Shown here piece after piece: positions 21,201 through 32,427 of a DNA stretch of 64,000 nt. Position 1 is the stretch's first letter, and each line of letters opens with the position of its first letter. The DNA comes from Lepidonotus clava (lineage: Eukaryota; Annelida; Polychaeta; Phyllodocida; Polynoidae): positions 21,015,659-21,079,658 of the forward strand of contig OW387140.1 in the NCBI GenBank assembly GCA_936440205.1, read 5' to 3'. Under the pieces are notes generated by a model. The model saw nothing but the letters and a program-made list of their open reading frames with translations, ran no database searches and was not told the DNA's origin. The translations under genes were made by a program, and so were the position numbers.

Positions 21201-24200
21201 TTTCTTCAATCATTGGCAAAAAATCATATGTGATACCTACTGTATTTGGTAGGAATCTGTGAGGCGACACTACCGGGTGGTCCAATGGTCCAACAGTCAG
21301 GCCTGAAGATCAGTATGGACCTGGTTCTCCGAGTGCAGGTGGTCTACGTGTTAGGGCTGTTCCTCGTGGGAAAACACCGTAAAAAAGTACAGCGGAAGCT
21401 TGCCGAGCTCCAACTGGTGCCCGGCCTGTCCGAACTCTTCGACCAGTTCATCTGGAAGTGCCAAGTGTGAGTGTTCAGTAACTAGTCGTAGAAATACTGC
21501 CATTAAAGTATGGTGCTTTTGTTCGATTGATGTTGCCGATTTGTGAAGGAATAATTACGTTTACGAATGATACACTTTGCATACTGGGTACTAGCATCTC
21601 CATTTAAAGAATTACATCTGATTAATAGGTAACAGTTTGATACAACCAAACCATATGTGTTGTTGTTAAAATAAGATAACACTTTTCGCTTTGGGAATGA
21701 TATTTTCTTGATGAATGATATAAACTGTCGTTGACCAAGTGACGAACGCCTGCGTCATTTACATTGTGATTCTCTTGTCCAGTCACAGAAACAATACTCG
21801 TCACCGGTTACGGGGTCACAATGCCAGCTGTGAATGCAGTCCTGTGAGTACTTCAAAGATAATGTCTAAAATCACGTTATCACACGAATAATAATGAATC
21901 GAAATTCAAATAGGAAAATGAAGATAGGAACCCATGTAATTGAAACCGATAGAAAAGTTCTTGTTCTTGTTGTTGCTATAAACAAAGGAAGAATGCAGGT
22001 ATAATCCGAAGCAAATACAGTTTATAAAACCAGGACGCGTAATTGTTTTATGCATTAGTATTTTGATCCTATCGCAAAATAAATCAACCTAAATAATGAT
22101 CACCAAACTCCGACAACAAATGCACTATTAGTAATACATTGAAACCTTTTTCTCTCTTACAGGAGGTGGCTCTGAAAATCCAGTTCCTTCGCCTAGTCCA
22201 TAGCTTCTGTGATCACTCTGAGTAAGTGTTTTAATTCCCACTCTTGTTCCTTACATCTAGCACTATCTGCGAATCACCCTTTATTGTATTTTTTCGATAA
22301 GGCATGTGATATATATTACGAGTTCAATGAAATGTTACCTTTACTGATCGGTGAAGTATGGTATTAACCACATATTTCTTTGTGTTTTTAGCTACAAACA
22401 CTTGCTACTCTCAAAAAGCGAGTTGAGCGAAATCAGACGCATCAACTCAAAAGCCGGTCCCCTTGCCATCGATGGCCTAGACAACATCAACAAGTGAGTC
22501 ATTAGAATATTCTTCTGTGTAAGACTATAAATTGCTACCATGCTTCTTTAAGTTTAAGGAAAGATTAGTATTTATCGTTGGCTAGAATTTGCAGTATTTC
22601 CAAAATTGCATGTGTATCTAATATGTTCTTGAAACAAGTCGTGTAGAAGCTTTTTTGATTGAAAAGTGCCTCGGATTTTAAGAAATGGTTCTATCGGTAG
22701 TTAATTCTTTGAAATAAAACGCGTAACCTTATTTTAGCAGCAAATACATTTCCCCAAACAAAATAATTGACGTAGACTAAATGTGAGGTACGGCCCACTC
22801 GAAAATTAGTATAGCCGTAGTTTAGGGGCATCCCTCTTTATCTGTGAAACCTATCCAGAAGGAAAAGTAATTTTTATTGCACATTATAATTATTCATTTC
22901 AATGAATGGATGTTATCTGTTCTAATAATAGATCAATTTATAACGTTATGACATGACTCAATCCTTTCCACACTGAACAGGATACAAGTAGTTTAGTCTT
23001 TTTCCCCTCCAGGGTTTGTGCCAGAAATGTTCACAATGCGTATCTTTTAGGCACGTTTCCGCTTGTGTTTCAGCTTTTCCATTTCAATGCGCATTTTGAA
23101 TGTAAATTTGATAAATCAATGCGCAATTTTCGGATTCAATGCGGGACGTGCATCCCAAACCCTGTCCCTGCCTCCCGGAAACCATTTTCATACATTTGAG
23201 TGTATGCACATTCAACCACTCACGTGCCTGTTTGAATGTGTATTTCATTATGTACCTATAACACATACAAATAGTGAATACCCTTATTCGTTTCCTACTT
23301 TAAGGCAGCTGATGTGTCGAGGCGCCAAGGGACTGTTGACGAAGGTGGTGGAGGTGATGAAGAAGGAGCCCACGGCCTCCACCTTCCGCTTCTGGCTGGC
23401 CCGCGCCGTGGAGAGCTACCTGCGTGGCAGCACCTCTTACTGCGACCAGGTGTTCTTGTTGAGGAGGGGCTTGCTTCAAGTAAGTTTTATCTATTGGTTT
23501 TGTTTATGAATAAAATAAGGAAAAACCTCTTGTTGGGGTGGGCTGTTATAAGTTAGTCCTTATTCTCCGTTTTCGATGAGTGGATAACGTCGATAGTCCG
23601 ATATATCGGAGTCTTAACTTGGCCCAAGTCCCATAGGAATCAATGTTAAAAATTGGGGGGGGGACACTGTGATATTTCTGGAGTAAAGAATCTGCTTGGA
23701 GATTGAGACGGTTCTCATAGGAAATGCCTTGAGATTGTAGAAATTAGCATAAATAAGTCTGTGTCCGGAGATCGACGAGATGATGTCATAATGATATTCT
23801 AAAAATAGAACGAAAGTAGGTCGGGAATGCCCCCATCACCCACTGGGGCGGCCATATTGGATAAATTTGCATATTACGTGTATGGAGAATGACCAGCAGT
23901 CGCCGGGTACAAGTAGGGGGGGGGGGGGACACTGTGCTATTTCTGAAGTAGAGAATCTGCTTGGAGAGTGATGCTGTCCTCATAGGAAATGCCTTGAGAG
24001 TGTAGAAATTTGCACAAATAAGTCTGTATGTGGATATTGACGAGATGATGTCATAATAATATTCTAAAAATAGAACGAAAGTAGGTCGGGAATGCCCCCA
24101 TCACCAACTGGGGGCGGCCATATTGGATAAATTTGCATATTACCAATACAATCTCCAAACACAAATGAGCTCAGACTCTCAATCCATGCTGTATTGGGGT

Positions 24201-27200
24201 AAAGGGGTGTCATGGCATCATCATGGCAATGTCATGGCACTGTCATGGCATTGTCATGGTAATGTCATGGCATTGTCATGGCAATGTCATGGTAATGTCA
24301 TGGCATTGTCATGGGGATGTCATGGCATCATCATGGCAATGTCATGGTATTGTCATGGTATTGTCATGGCACTGTCATGGCAATGTCATGGTACTGTCAT
24401 GGCAATGTCATGGCATTGTCATGGGGATGTCATGGCAATGTCATGGCATCATCATGGCAATGTCATGGCATTGTCATGGCAATAAATCTCTCTCCCTCTC
24501 CCTCTCCCTCTCCCTCTCCCTCTCCCTTTCCCTCTCCCTTTCCCTCTCCCTCTCTTTCAGCTGTTATTGAACAAGGTGGATAAGACGGAGCTTTTGGGTT
24601 CTTTAGAACCCAACATACTTGATCTTGTCACTTACTTTTCTTAGATTAAGCAAACCTTCATCTATTTAAAGAATAAATTATACAATGAGTAAGAATAGGC
24701 AATCTCTGCTACATTTTGATAGGCAATATACACAGGGTGCCCACGCAAGTCTTAAAAGTCTTTAAAAGGTCTTACATTGATTTTTCCAAATTTAAGGCCT
24801 TAAAAAGGTCTTAAATTTCATGTTTTTCTTGGAGGAGGTCTTAAAAAAATCTTAAATTGGATCTGATTTCAAAATGAAAATCAGATGATGAATTCAGCAA
24901 AATGCTGCTCTTTTGCTGAGCGTTTATGCATCAAACCTTATGTGAAGAGATATTTTTTACCTGTGGCAAATAGGTCTTAAATTTGTCAGATTTTGGTCTT
25001 AAATAGGTCTTAAAAAGGTCTTAAATTGATATTTGAAAAAGCGTGGGCACCCTGATACAACATCTGTTAACATTTAAGAGAACAACCTAATACTCTATTC
25101 TCATAGTTTAAAGGAGCAAAAAGGCACAGAATAAACCAGCTGTATATTATATAATGTCCTAGAATTGGAGCCATATACCAGACGAGTCCAGTTTCGTCTA
25201 AAGTAGTTCATGATATCTTGTTTGGAAAGGGTCTCTTGACTCTATCCCTTAACAATGAAAAGTGAGATGTTTGGTAACAGGTTCTCCTCTGTATTTAGCA
25301 TATCGCAGGCAACATTGTCAACTATGACATTCGGCCGAAGGAAATCCTCCAGTCAAGCTTCGATTTGCTTGGAGAACTCATCAAGTTTAACATCGAGGCA
25401 TTCAAGGCTTTCGACAAGGTGCTGAACACACGTACACGGGTATGTTGAACTTTTGTGCATTACCAAGAAAAAAACAAATCAGAAACAAACAAACATTATT
25501 AGAACATTGTAATTATAGAATTAATTGATTGAAACGAAAAGTATGGTGACTGGATCCTTTAAACCTTTAAACTTAATCAAATCAGCTGAGTTATTGATAT
25601 TGTTCTTGCTGATAATTTAGTTTTGAATTAAATAAATCTCATTGAAACATAAAACGCCTTCAAAAATTTTGAGCAGTGCATTGCTAAACTTCCTGAAGAT
25701 GTCATAATCCTCATTCTTGTATTTTTCTGCAGTTTGACAAGTTTGTCACGATCGTGAACAAAAACTTGGTCGACTCCAACATGTTCATCCGGAGTCTGGT
25801 CCTGTCCTACGAACACTTCTGCAGCGTACAACCTGAACACAACGGTAGGTATTGATATTAGCGCACAATGATACATACTGCTAAAGCCCCATACCAAATG
25901 ACTTTCATTTCAATGGTACATTCAGCAGAGATAACAATTTACCCAGGTGGGTATGTGGCGACCGCGCCATTTGTCTATGCATACCATCGTCGCAAGGCCA
26001 GCCTTAGAATATGTGGACCCGTGCACTACTTGAACGCCGAAGCTCTGATTTTCTCGATATTGTACCCAATCTGCACACATTAGGGGAGTAAAACGCACCT
26101 TTTAGAAAATATACCTTACGTATCCATCATCGTTATGTCGTATCCATCATCGTTTTTTTTTGTATCTAAGACTTAAGGCTTTTTGGACGCAGCAAATCGA
26201 ATTTTAAAAGAAGATTTGAGAACGATGTTTTTATGAAAAGCCTCATTTCCAGATTCCTCAGTCATCCCTTAAAATAACCTTTCTTTCCCACGCAGACTAC
26301 CTGAGCTCGGAGTCGCTACTGCTGCAGCACGTATCGCGCTTTGACCAGCAGATGGAGTACCTGTTCAAACTGATCAACCAAATCAACGTGACAAACCTCA
26401 CTCAGGAGAACGTCTCCTGCCTCAACACCACGCTCGTCTTCCTCATGTTCGCCAACCAGAAGTCGGCCCTACCCCGCTACCTCCGCGGCCTCACACTCGA
26501 GCCGCGCTCCTCAGCTGGCGAGTGCTCTGGCTCTCCTTCCATCATGAAGAACTTCAGGTAAGATTGAATAGCGGCCAGTTATCAAAAGCCACCTTGTCGT
26601 TCACACACCTCCGATTTTCTGGGAATTTGTGTTTTATAATATTGAGGGTTTCTAATAGATATATTTTACTCCGATGAAAATTGACTTGAAGTGTGCCGTT
26701 TCTATTTCAGTACATAATTGCTCAAATAATCTATAATTCAGTGGCAGAATACAAAAACCATGCGGTGTTTCATTATTGGGGAAATATAGCAGATTTTTTA
26801 TCATGAAACATCAAAAAGTAGATTTCTGATTCGTAGAATTAAAAACTTTTCGTCGAAAAGTGATATATAATACACTTTTTCGCCAACATGTCAGGAATAA
26901 CATGATTTGGCGATTGCAGGAAAACGGTGATAACAGGTCGACTGACCCAGTCCAAGCAATAATCATATTGTCAACCCACCCTAATGTCTTGATAATCTGA
27001 TTTTTTTCCCAGGGATCTGTTGATATTTTGGCAAGACCACTACCTCCACAAAGACAAAGACTGCAGTGCACTCGAAAAGGTAAGTAGTTTAGCACAGACT
27101 AATAGTTATATGAATATCCATGTGTCTTTAAAACTTGCCCAAATCAACTGACCTAGATGTTAATAACCTATCAATCAATGAGGCATTTCTTGGCAAGTTA

Positions 27201-27610
27201 ATATTTCGAGTTTATTATAGTGGCCCTGATAAAGTTGTTACGGACGTATTATGTCAATAAATAGAAGAAAAGCTGAAACAAAAGTTAAGCAAATTAAGCG
27301 AAGAAAAATCTTAAAATGATGTTATATGGCAGAATTTTCGGAAATAACGAACCTTGACTTTTCTACTTTTAGCCTCTTTAAGAGAGGCTGTTCAAATTTG
27401 AATGCTTGACTTCAGTTTCGACAATACGTATAGTCGTGCTAAAACTACTAACCTGAAGCCCACCCTCATGTTCTGACTGTGATGTTGCAGAGTTCTCGCA
27501 TCAGCTTCGACTACTGGAAGACCACCGTGAACATGCTGGTTTCAGAGGACCGCAACCTGGACACTGCCATCATCCACTACATGGACCCCGACACCTGCCG
27601 GGACAGCTAG
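9215..27610 (+). CDS. TRPC4AP: TRPC4-associated protein (TRUSS), 15 exons, 774 codons
   Basis: TRPC4AP in vertebrates is a cytosolic DDB1-CUL4 ubiquitin-ligase substrate receptor (MYC, C-terminal degrons) that also binds TRPC channels and TNFR1. Exons: 9215-9316, 15218-15349, 16209-16401, 16931-16995, 17305-17824, 21253-21466, 21783-21843, 22163-22221, 22392-22493, 23305-23479, 25299-25439, 25733-25844, 26296-26557, 27013-27079, 27491-27610. All joins are GT-AG and keep phase. Hallmark blocks match the family: FVEYGGVDVLIRLL, NKLANFCRVLAVTIS, ELQLVPGLSELFDQFIW, FRFWLARAVESYLRG, LTQENVSCLNTTLVFLM. The protein is slightly shorter than human (797). Exon 1 is the least certain: its 34 residues resemble the human VLAHVYG.QYTGKG-like N-terminus and join exon 2 without a gap. 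No transmembrane segment or catalytic site is seen. It appears intact and ends CRDS. Confidence 0.93.
9827..9856. repeat. Perfect 13-bp-arm hairpin in intron 1
   Basis: GTTCTCCAATGAC and its inverse GTCATTGGAGAAC are separated by four bases. Just upstream, the 15-bp TTGGAACTTTGCG word is tandemly doubled. No known function. Confidence 0.55.
10131..10734. mobile_element. CAGGG-ended hAT-like repeat, copy A, disrupted by a palindrome
   Basis: It starts TAGGGTTTGACCTTAAC and ends AAAACCCCTG, matching the ends of copies B, C and D elsewhere in the window. Its interior carries many GGGCTAGTG/CACTAGCCC words, which look like subterminal repeats. About 290 bp of foreign and inverted sequence, ending GAGAACGTCCCTTT, sits near its right end. 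CAGGG ends suggest the hAT superfamily, but an 8-bp target duplication is not clear. Confidence 0.6.
10333..10592. repeat. 260-bp near-perfect palindrome
   Basis: Two arms of about 125 bp face each other around a 10-base spacer (10458-10467, ATACGCCGAC). The inner 36 bp on each side (AAAGGGACGTTCTC...GTTAGC) looks like the end of a separate TIR element. The outer part is the GGGCTAGTG-rich hAT-like repeat. A third AAAGGGACGTTCTC-type end lies inverted at 10707-10720. The structure suggests an aberrant transposition or template switch. It could extrude as a cruciform. Confidence 0.9.
10738..10935. repeat. Degenerate TAGGCTACCT repeats with a hairpin
   Basis: The palindrome CATAGGCTACCTGAG...CTCAGGTAGCCTATG begins the stretch and is followed by several partial GTAGCCTATGA copies separated by CAAAGCCCAAA words. 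They appear to be diverged members of the GGTAGGCTATG minisatellite seen further down the intron. Confidence 0.5.
11462..11596 (+). repeat. Minisatellite block 1, GACTACTTGAGGTAGGCTATG type
   Basis: Units of about 25-28 bp alternate between ACTACTTGAGGTAGGCTA and TACTTGAAGTAGGGTA forms, giving a dimer of about 55 bp. The ACTACTTGAGGTAG core is itself nearly palindromic. Matching blocks occur at 14453-14585 and 14866-14985. Confidence 0.7.
13068..13377. mobile_element. CAGGG-ended hAT-like repeat, copy B
   Basis: It begins CAGGGGTTTTCCTTAAC and ends GTCAAACCCTG, so the ends are imperfect inverted repeats. CACTAGCCC words recur inside. It is the uninterrupted inverted counterpart of copy A and forms most of the right arm of the long inverted repeat. 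It is non-coding. Confidence 0.7.
14100..14435. mobile_element. CAGGG-ended hAT-like repeat, copy C (diverged)
   Basis: This stretch shares the poly-T CCGCACTAGCCCA start, repeated CACTAGCCC/GGACTAGTG words and the CGACCCCTG end with copies A, B and D, but is clearly more diverged. It is an older insertion of the same non-autonomous family. Confidence 0.6.
14453..14585 (+). repeat. Minisatellite block 2
   Basis: Further copies of the ACTACTTGAGGTAGGCTATG / TACTTGAAGTAGGG dimer. It appears to be the continuation of block 1, separated by 2.9 kb holding the right arm of the inverted repeat and copy C. Confidence 0.65.
14576..14862. mobile_element. Partial CAGGGTACCAACC-type hAT-like MITE
   Basis: Starting at AGGGTACCAACCACA, it matches the intact 297-bp element at 44241-44537, including ACAGGGAA repeats and the GATATTTGGGATT and GCTGGATATGACA words. 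The right terminal repeat is missing, so the copy is truncated. It is inserted between minisatellite blocks 2 and 3. Confidence 0.7.
14866..14985 (+). repeat. Minisatellite block 3
   Basis: The same repeat as blocks 1 and 2 (GACTACTTGAGGTAGGCTATG, ACTACTTGAAGTATGCTATG, then more degenerate units), ending about 230 bp before TRPC4AP exon 2. Confidence 0.65.
19213..19411. mobile_element. 199-bp hAT-like MITE
   Basis: Perfect inverted ends CAGTGTTCGAAATTA / TAATTTCGAACACTG are flanked by a direct repeat CATTTG (19207-19212 and 19412-19417). The interior is non-coding and rich in GCACCCGCCGGGTGC-type palindromes. CAG ends are typical of hAT elements, though the visible duplication is 6 bp instead of the usual 8. 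Confidence 0.75.
19560..19985 (+). repeat. Dispersed repeat copy related to 23.6-24.1 kb
   Basis: This stretch shares ordered blocks with 23560-24147: TATTCTCCGTTTTCG, GGGGGACACTGT, CATAGGAAT, ATGATATTCTAAAAATAGA, and GGGAATGCCCCC-like followed by CACTTGGGG. It is a diverged copy of the same unknown repeat family. A small open frame through it is not conserved in the other copies. Confidence 0.6.
20227..20246. repeat. Perfect 20-bp palindrome TGATCACCACGTGGTGATCA
   Basis: A perfect palindrome centred on CACGTG (an E-box core), followed at once by CATGACCATGTGG, a half-similar word. It lies mid-intron 5, far from any exon. It could be a dimer-binding site or chance. Confidence 0.5.
23560..24147 (+). 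repeat. Tandemly duplicated dispersed repeat
   Basis: Two head-to-tail copies of about 230 bp (about 23655-23881 and 23917-24147) share GACACTGTG, CATAGGAAATGCCTTGAGA, TAAGTCTGT, GACGAGATGATGTCATAAT and GGTCGGGAATGCCCCC. G runs of 7 to 10 or more bases mark their starts. A third, diverged relative is at 19560-19985. This is probably a non-autonomous mobile element of unknown class in TRPC4AP intron 10. Confidence 0.75.
24209..24483 (+). repeat. 11-bp minisatellite, GTCATGGCAAT, 25 units
   Basis: Exactly 275 bp, or 25 units, of GTCATGG followed by a variable four-base tail (CAAT, CATT, TAAT, CACT, GGAT). The units contain no stop codon in any plus-strand frame, so all three frames stay open and read like MSWHCHG repeats. 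That is an artefact of the repeat, not protein coding. Confidence 0.95.
24487..24557 (+). repeat. (CCCTCT)n microsatellite
   Basis: About 70 bp of CCCTCT hexamers with a few CCCTTT variants follows the 11-bp minisatellite almost directly. It ends in CTCTTTCAG, which looks like a strong splice acceptor, but no in-phase coding exon follows. Confidence 0.9.
24733..25054. mobile_element. 322-bp hAT-like MITE with CAGGGTGCCCACGC ends
   Basis: Perfect 14-bp terminal inverted repeats CAGGGTGCCCACGC / GCGTGGGCACCCTG enclose a non-coding interior full of GTCTTAAA words (over ten). A family with these ends and GTCTTAAA repeats occurs widely in aquatic animals. Only part of an 8-bp target duplication is visible (ATACA). 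Confidence 0.85.
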
Positions 27611-30600
27611 GGCAGCGCGCTCTCTAATCAAGGACAGCCCGAGCGTCAGCAACAGCGCCCCAGGACATGGCCAGGCATCTGCCCGCTACGGCCAGCACAA
27701 CCAAGGCCTGGGCTAGCGTAGCCTGAGCAACGCCTACCTGGTTCGTAACACGGGCAACTTAGTTCTCAAATTGGGCAACTTAGTTTCCAACTTGAGAAGG
27801 CAGGTTTTTGTACTTGGGTGATTAGACAATCAATCTACCAGCCAGGGTATCGGCCAAAGCAAACCAGATGAGGGGCTGATGTGCATTGCTTCGTTGGGGT
27901 TGTTTTTATCTCATAGGTCAATTTTATAACGGTCGTGGCTATCAAACCACGTTACCAGTAGGTGTAGAATTTCCACACAAGTGTCGTTGACTGTTGAAAG
28001 GTTGGCTGGGCTAACGTATGTTTAGCAGTCTATAAAAAAAAAAAAGGCCGAGCCGGCAGGACTATATCAAAGCTGAAAAGGAAATACTTATGTTCTGTAC
28101 AGTCAAAACAAATTCTTTATGTTTTAAATCTAACCAAAAAAATACGGTCCCCGTGACTGATAATGGGGCATTCTATTGCTAACTACATTGCTATTACTCG
28201 AGTTATTTTGTGTTCCCTTTAAGAGTGAACCCAAGAAAAAGAGTGTTGGGTGCTTAGCGCTAAAACGCACCAAGCCTTTTTTATGGCAACGTTGGCCTAG
28301 AAATATACAGGAGTGATACAAAATCGAACCTACCTTATATATGGCTTATAACAATAAGAAGACCACTTTTTGTTTTTAAATATGCTATTGGAATAATATA
28401 TAGGGCACATATTTATATATTTAAACTGTATCTAAGGTTGTGGAGTCGGCCTTAGGTCAAACAAACCAGTTCGTGCTTCAGATAAAAAAAAAAAAGTTTT
28501 TGGAGTGAAAATTTGTTAAAATATTCATGCATCAACACAATTGGCTTATGGCTTGGTAAATGTGTACAGTTTACAACATTTCGTGAGGAACTCGATGCGG
28601 GTTATCAAATCCATTGCGTTCTGCCTATTACTGCGCGATAAATTTGGTTCAAACTGTGATTGCCAATATGTATGGTCTATTAATATTGCAGTTATGCGAT
28701 ATTGACATCTAGGTAGCATCACAAGGGAGTAGACCATAAACCCACCTTTTTTAAGTGTGTTCGTTCTACTAGGGTAACTAAAATCGAAAAGCCGTGACAA
28801 TACACCATCTACTTGCGCGAGGAAAACGGCTGCCCTTCAACTAGAAGTCCAGCCTCGCCATAAGAATAGGAGGGACCGAGTCCCTAAAAAAATCTTTACC
28901 TCTATACTAATGCAAAGCGATCTTTGGTCAATGCAAAGCGAAACCCATGCCTCAATCATTAGCATCAGGGTTGAGTAGAACATCCTGTCGGATCGTTTTA
29001 AGATTGTGTAACTCGATGTTGTAACTTGCAGCTGATGCACTGCTTAGTCTCATCCTACAGATGCCTCGTAGTCCGGTAAAGCCTCAAGTTATATACGGTG
29101 ACTGCTATATATTACTGTACCAACATAGGAGTTGGCACGAGCAGTTATTCCCTCGTACTTTAACCAGCCGCCATCTAAATGCAATGTCCAGAGAGTTTAA
29201 TGTCAAATATGTCCACTCTAGATCTGAATATAGCCGTTACCTGTCCAAAGACAGTTCCAAGTGAACCACCACTGTGTCTTTTAATCTTTTAATCATCCAA
29301 TGACATCTACACAAAAAACAATAGGGTATACTGAAGGTATTTGTGAGGCTACAGGAAAAAATAATATTGAGACCAAGAACAAAGTGCGTTGACAATTTTG
29401 AGAAGAATGCAAGGTAATGATAGTTGTTGGGAAGAGGTATTGGTCACCTCGGTAGTCCTCTTTATCCGAACAGTGTGATGAATTGGGCAAATGACCTCTT
29501 TAACAGGTTCTGGTAGATACTAGGTAATTAGAGCAGTAGTGGCGGATATACCTCATGCAGAATCACCAACATGTACCTCGCTCTTTTTGAGGACTACTGG
29601 GAAAAAAAGGAATGTACGTGTGAAATCAGGCGAGACCAGTTTGTAAGCTGAGTTCTTAAAATGACGCGAGTCTCAACTTAAAACCCTAGGTTAGAGAAAA
29701 GTATTATAAACGAGATGTGATGTTTCTACAATGTAATTCTGTGGTGGCTGCTGCCGCAGTCTGTTCAGTGCATTGCACAGACCTTTGTAATTTATCTAGT
29801 GTTTAAGATGTTCTTTTTATAACGAATGTTTGGTTGATTGAAATGGTACTTTATGCAGGGTTTCGAATGGATTTTGTCCTCTTGTATCATGGCATGCTTT
29901 CTGTTGAGAATTTGTAGTGTTTTCCTGTCAAATGTAGTGTTTTGTCCAAAGTTTTTGTCTAAAGTGACCGTTTTGAGCGGCAAAAATATATGAAGTAAGA
30001 AAAATAACTTTATTAATAATACTCAATTTTCGTGTACAGTCAATCGTTATTACGTATTTAATTCTTTATATTTAGAGTTCTTGATTGCGTAGGTGTGAAA
30101 GAGACTAATGTGTAATGGGCCAGCGCTTTAGATACTCATATTTCTGAAATGAAATGTCTGGCCGTTCGGAGAATGAAAAGGAATGCAAGATAAGCTGAAG
30201 TCTGTGTAAGTAGTAAGTCCATGAAACGTATGTAGTGTGTGAAAGGTTTTCGTGTTGAAGCAACGTTGGTGCAGATTACAAGTGTTTGAGGGTCTTTTCA
30301 AAGACATACCATCACAGAAAAAGTAACCTAAAACGAGTTTTGAGAAGGATTTGATCTTTTCTTGTTTTCTATTGTAGTAACACTTCACTATAGAAACTGC
30401 TTCGCAACTAAAACACGATGCCTGAGGCAATCTTTGTTAGGAAATTAAAATATTAGGCCCATGAACTAGAATGCCGTGTACAATTTGTGTATATAGATGT
30501 GAATTACAGAGTGCTTGACTAACTTAAAAACGGTCCATTTTATAATTCAAATAAGTATAGTAATCGCTTGAGGGGACTTTGAAATTTCGGGTTGTGTGAG

Positions 30601-31252
30601 ACACAATGTTTGTAAATAGTGTTGGCTCACTATCAGTGGCACCCAAAAAAAAATGTACATAGAGAGAAGTGTGAAAACGGGTTGATAACAGGAAGGGGCA
30701 GCTGGATTCAGAGAAAGTGAATGATTTAGGTTAATAAAAAGTACATGAAAGGCAACTAAAGATAATGATAGTACGCAAAGATGTTTCTTCTCCATTGAAT
30801 CGTTGTTGAATGTGAAACTCGGGGTGACGTGAAGAAGTGGGTATCTGTTGAACAGGTGGCCCTTTCACAATGGAATGGAACCAACGAGTCATGTGAAAAG
30901 TAAAAAAAAAAAAAGGATAAATATTTCGTTCAGTTTCAGTTTTGTTGAGAGTGTTTGAATGTAAGAGTGTAACTTGTGATGTTCCTGTTTTGTGGTTATG
31001 TCCGTGAGAATGCATCCCGTGTTGGGTACTAGAAAGGTTCTACTGTATACTTGGTTTCTATTTGCCAGTAATTCTTTTTTCCTTTCATCATTTTTAGTAA
31101 TATACAGGTATAAAGGTTAACCAGCTATACAGTAAATCTTCCGGGATGTATCTAGCGGTTTCAAGCCGCGGTCTAAGTGAAACATGGTGATGTATTTGTA
31201 CAATTTTAATGTCAGGTGGACGTGGACTGGGATTTTATTGTAATGAAATAAA
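27611..31252 (+). other. Probable 3' UTR and downstream region of TRPC4AP
   Basis: No coding exon follows the TAG at 27608-27610. AATAAA polyadenylation signals occur at 30733-30738 and 31247-31252. The second is followed by a GT-rich tract (TGCGTTTG, TGTGTTTTTC) as expected of a cleavage site, so the mRNA may end near 31270. A 3.6-kb 3' UTR is long but plausible. A shorter end using a variant signal cannot be excluded. Confidence 0.5.
31247..31252 (+). terminator. Candidate polyadenylation signal of TRPC4AP
   Basis: AATAAA with a GT/T-rich element 10-40 bases downstream. It is the best-formed of two AATAAA words after the stop codon. Confidence 0.4.
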
Positions 31253-31914
31253 ATGCGTTTGTAAGAATAATAATCTGTGTTTTTCTTTGTTATTTCAATT
31301 GCCATTCACAAGAGAAATATACCAAACTCAGATTTTCTTATTGTCAATGTATGCACATAGCTATCTGTTGGCGGTAAGTGGTTTGTAGATTCTCTATGAT
31401 ATTCAATATTTCGAATCAAAAAGGCATATTGGAGTCTAAAAAATAAATGAACAAACTCGTCGTTTCGTCATCCACTATATACTTTAATCCATGAAGTTAT
31501 TAAGCTTATTGGTTATTGGGAGGTGGGTGCTTGCAACGCCTCTCATCATTTCGGTTCGCTAGTGCTGGTATCTCTTTGTACGAGTCCTATGATGGGTAAC
31601 AGCAGCTGATTTAACAAAATATGACAGTTTATGCGTCGTTTTTCTAGCATGTAAAATATTAAGACGAATTCTGTACTAAAATTAAAATTGTGTTTAGGTA
31701 ACCCGACCTACCTTAAATTTTTGGCCCTACCCTAACTTTTTTCAGAAACATTTCAAAAAATTATGAAATCCAATAGAACTGACTTAGGTACTTCAGTACC
31801 TGGTATTCTCTCCGGTTACTGATGAAAGTATGGAGGCAATCCAAATAAAGAACACAACTATATCTCTGGGAACTTGTAATTAAGTGAGTAAAAATTGTCA
31901 AGTGAACTTTTTAA

Positions 31915-32427
31915 AGGTAAATATGGGTGTTAGGGGTGATTTTTAAAAAAACGTGACAAAATTCTGAAATCCACAGGGTAGTTAGGTGGATGTGTAAAGA
32001 ACATAAGGAAACTTTAAAAATCATATGTCACCATATCAATTTCAGAGATATGAGTATCTGAAAAACTGACTGTTTACTATTGGAGCCTATGGGAAAATGT
32101 AGTTTTTTCAACATTAAAAAATAAATAACCATGACTTTTACTTTAAATGCTGAAAATATATGGGTAGGACCCAGATGAGTATTTTAGGCCAAAGAAAACC
32201 TAAGGTCACCATGGAAAATCTAATTTTATTCCTAAAAATAAGGAAAAAAAGTGACAAAAACTGCTTTATCAACCACATTTTACCACTAATACTTAAATTT
32301 TTTCATTTACAATGTCCTATCTATCATTCCTGAGTGCTGCATGAAACATTTCTGAAATTTCAACAAAATCCTGCAATAGAAATAAAATCACACCAGGTGG
32401 CGCTGCTGTGGTCACCCATATTTACCT
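31915..32427. mobile_element. 513-bp piggyBac-like MITE with TTAA target duplication
   Basis: Perfect inverted ends AGGTAAATATGGGTG / CACCCATATTTACCT are each flanked by TTAA (31911-31914 and 32428-32431). TTAA duplication is the piggyBac signature. The interior is AT-rich and has no transposase. The terminal bases differ from the usual CCY start of piggyBac, so the superfamily is likely, not certain. Confidence 0.7.

Larger units (their letters stand above)
17825..21252 (+). other. TRPC4AP intron 5 (3.4 kb)
   Basis: Apart from the repeats listed separately, it holds a 16-base G run near 18602, a direct repeat of CCTATATATAGAGGT (near 18157 and 18459), and no exon I can recognise. The open frames here are short and unlike known families. 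Confidence 0.6.

Noticed and set aside
24123-24583. Overlapping open frames reading MSWHCHG-type repeats
   Set aside because: They come from an 11-bp minisatellite whose unit lacks stops in all plus-strand frames. They lie inside TRPC4AP intron 10.
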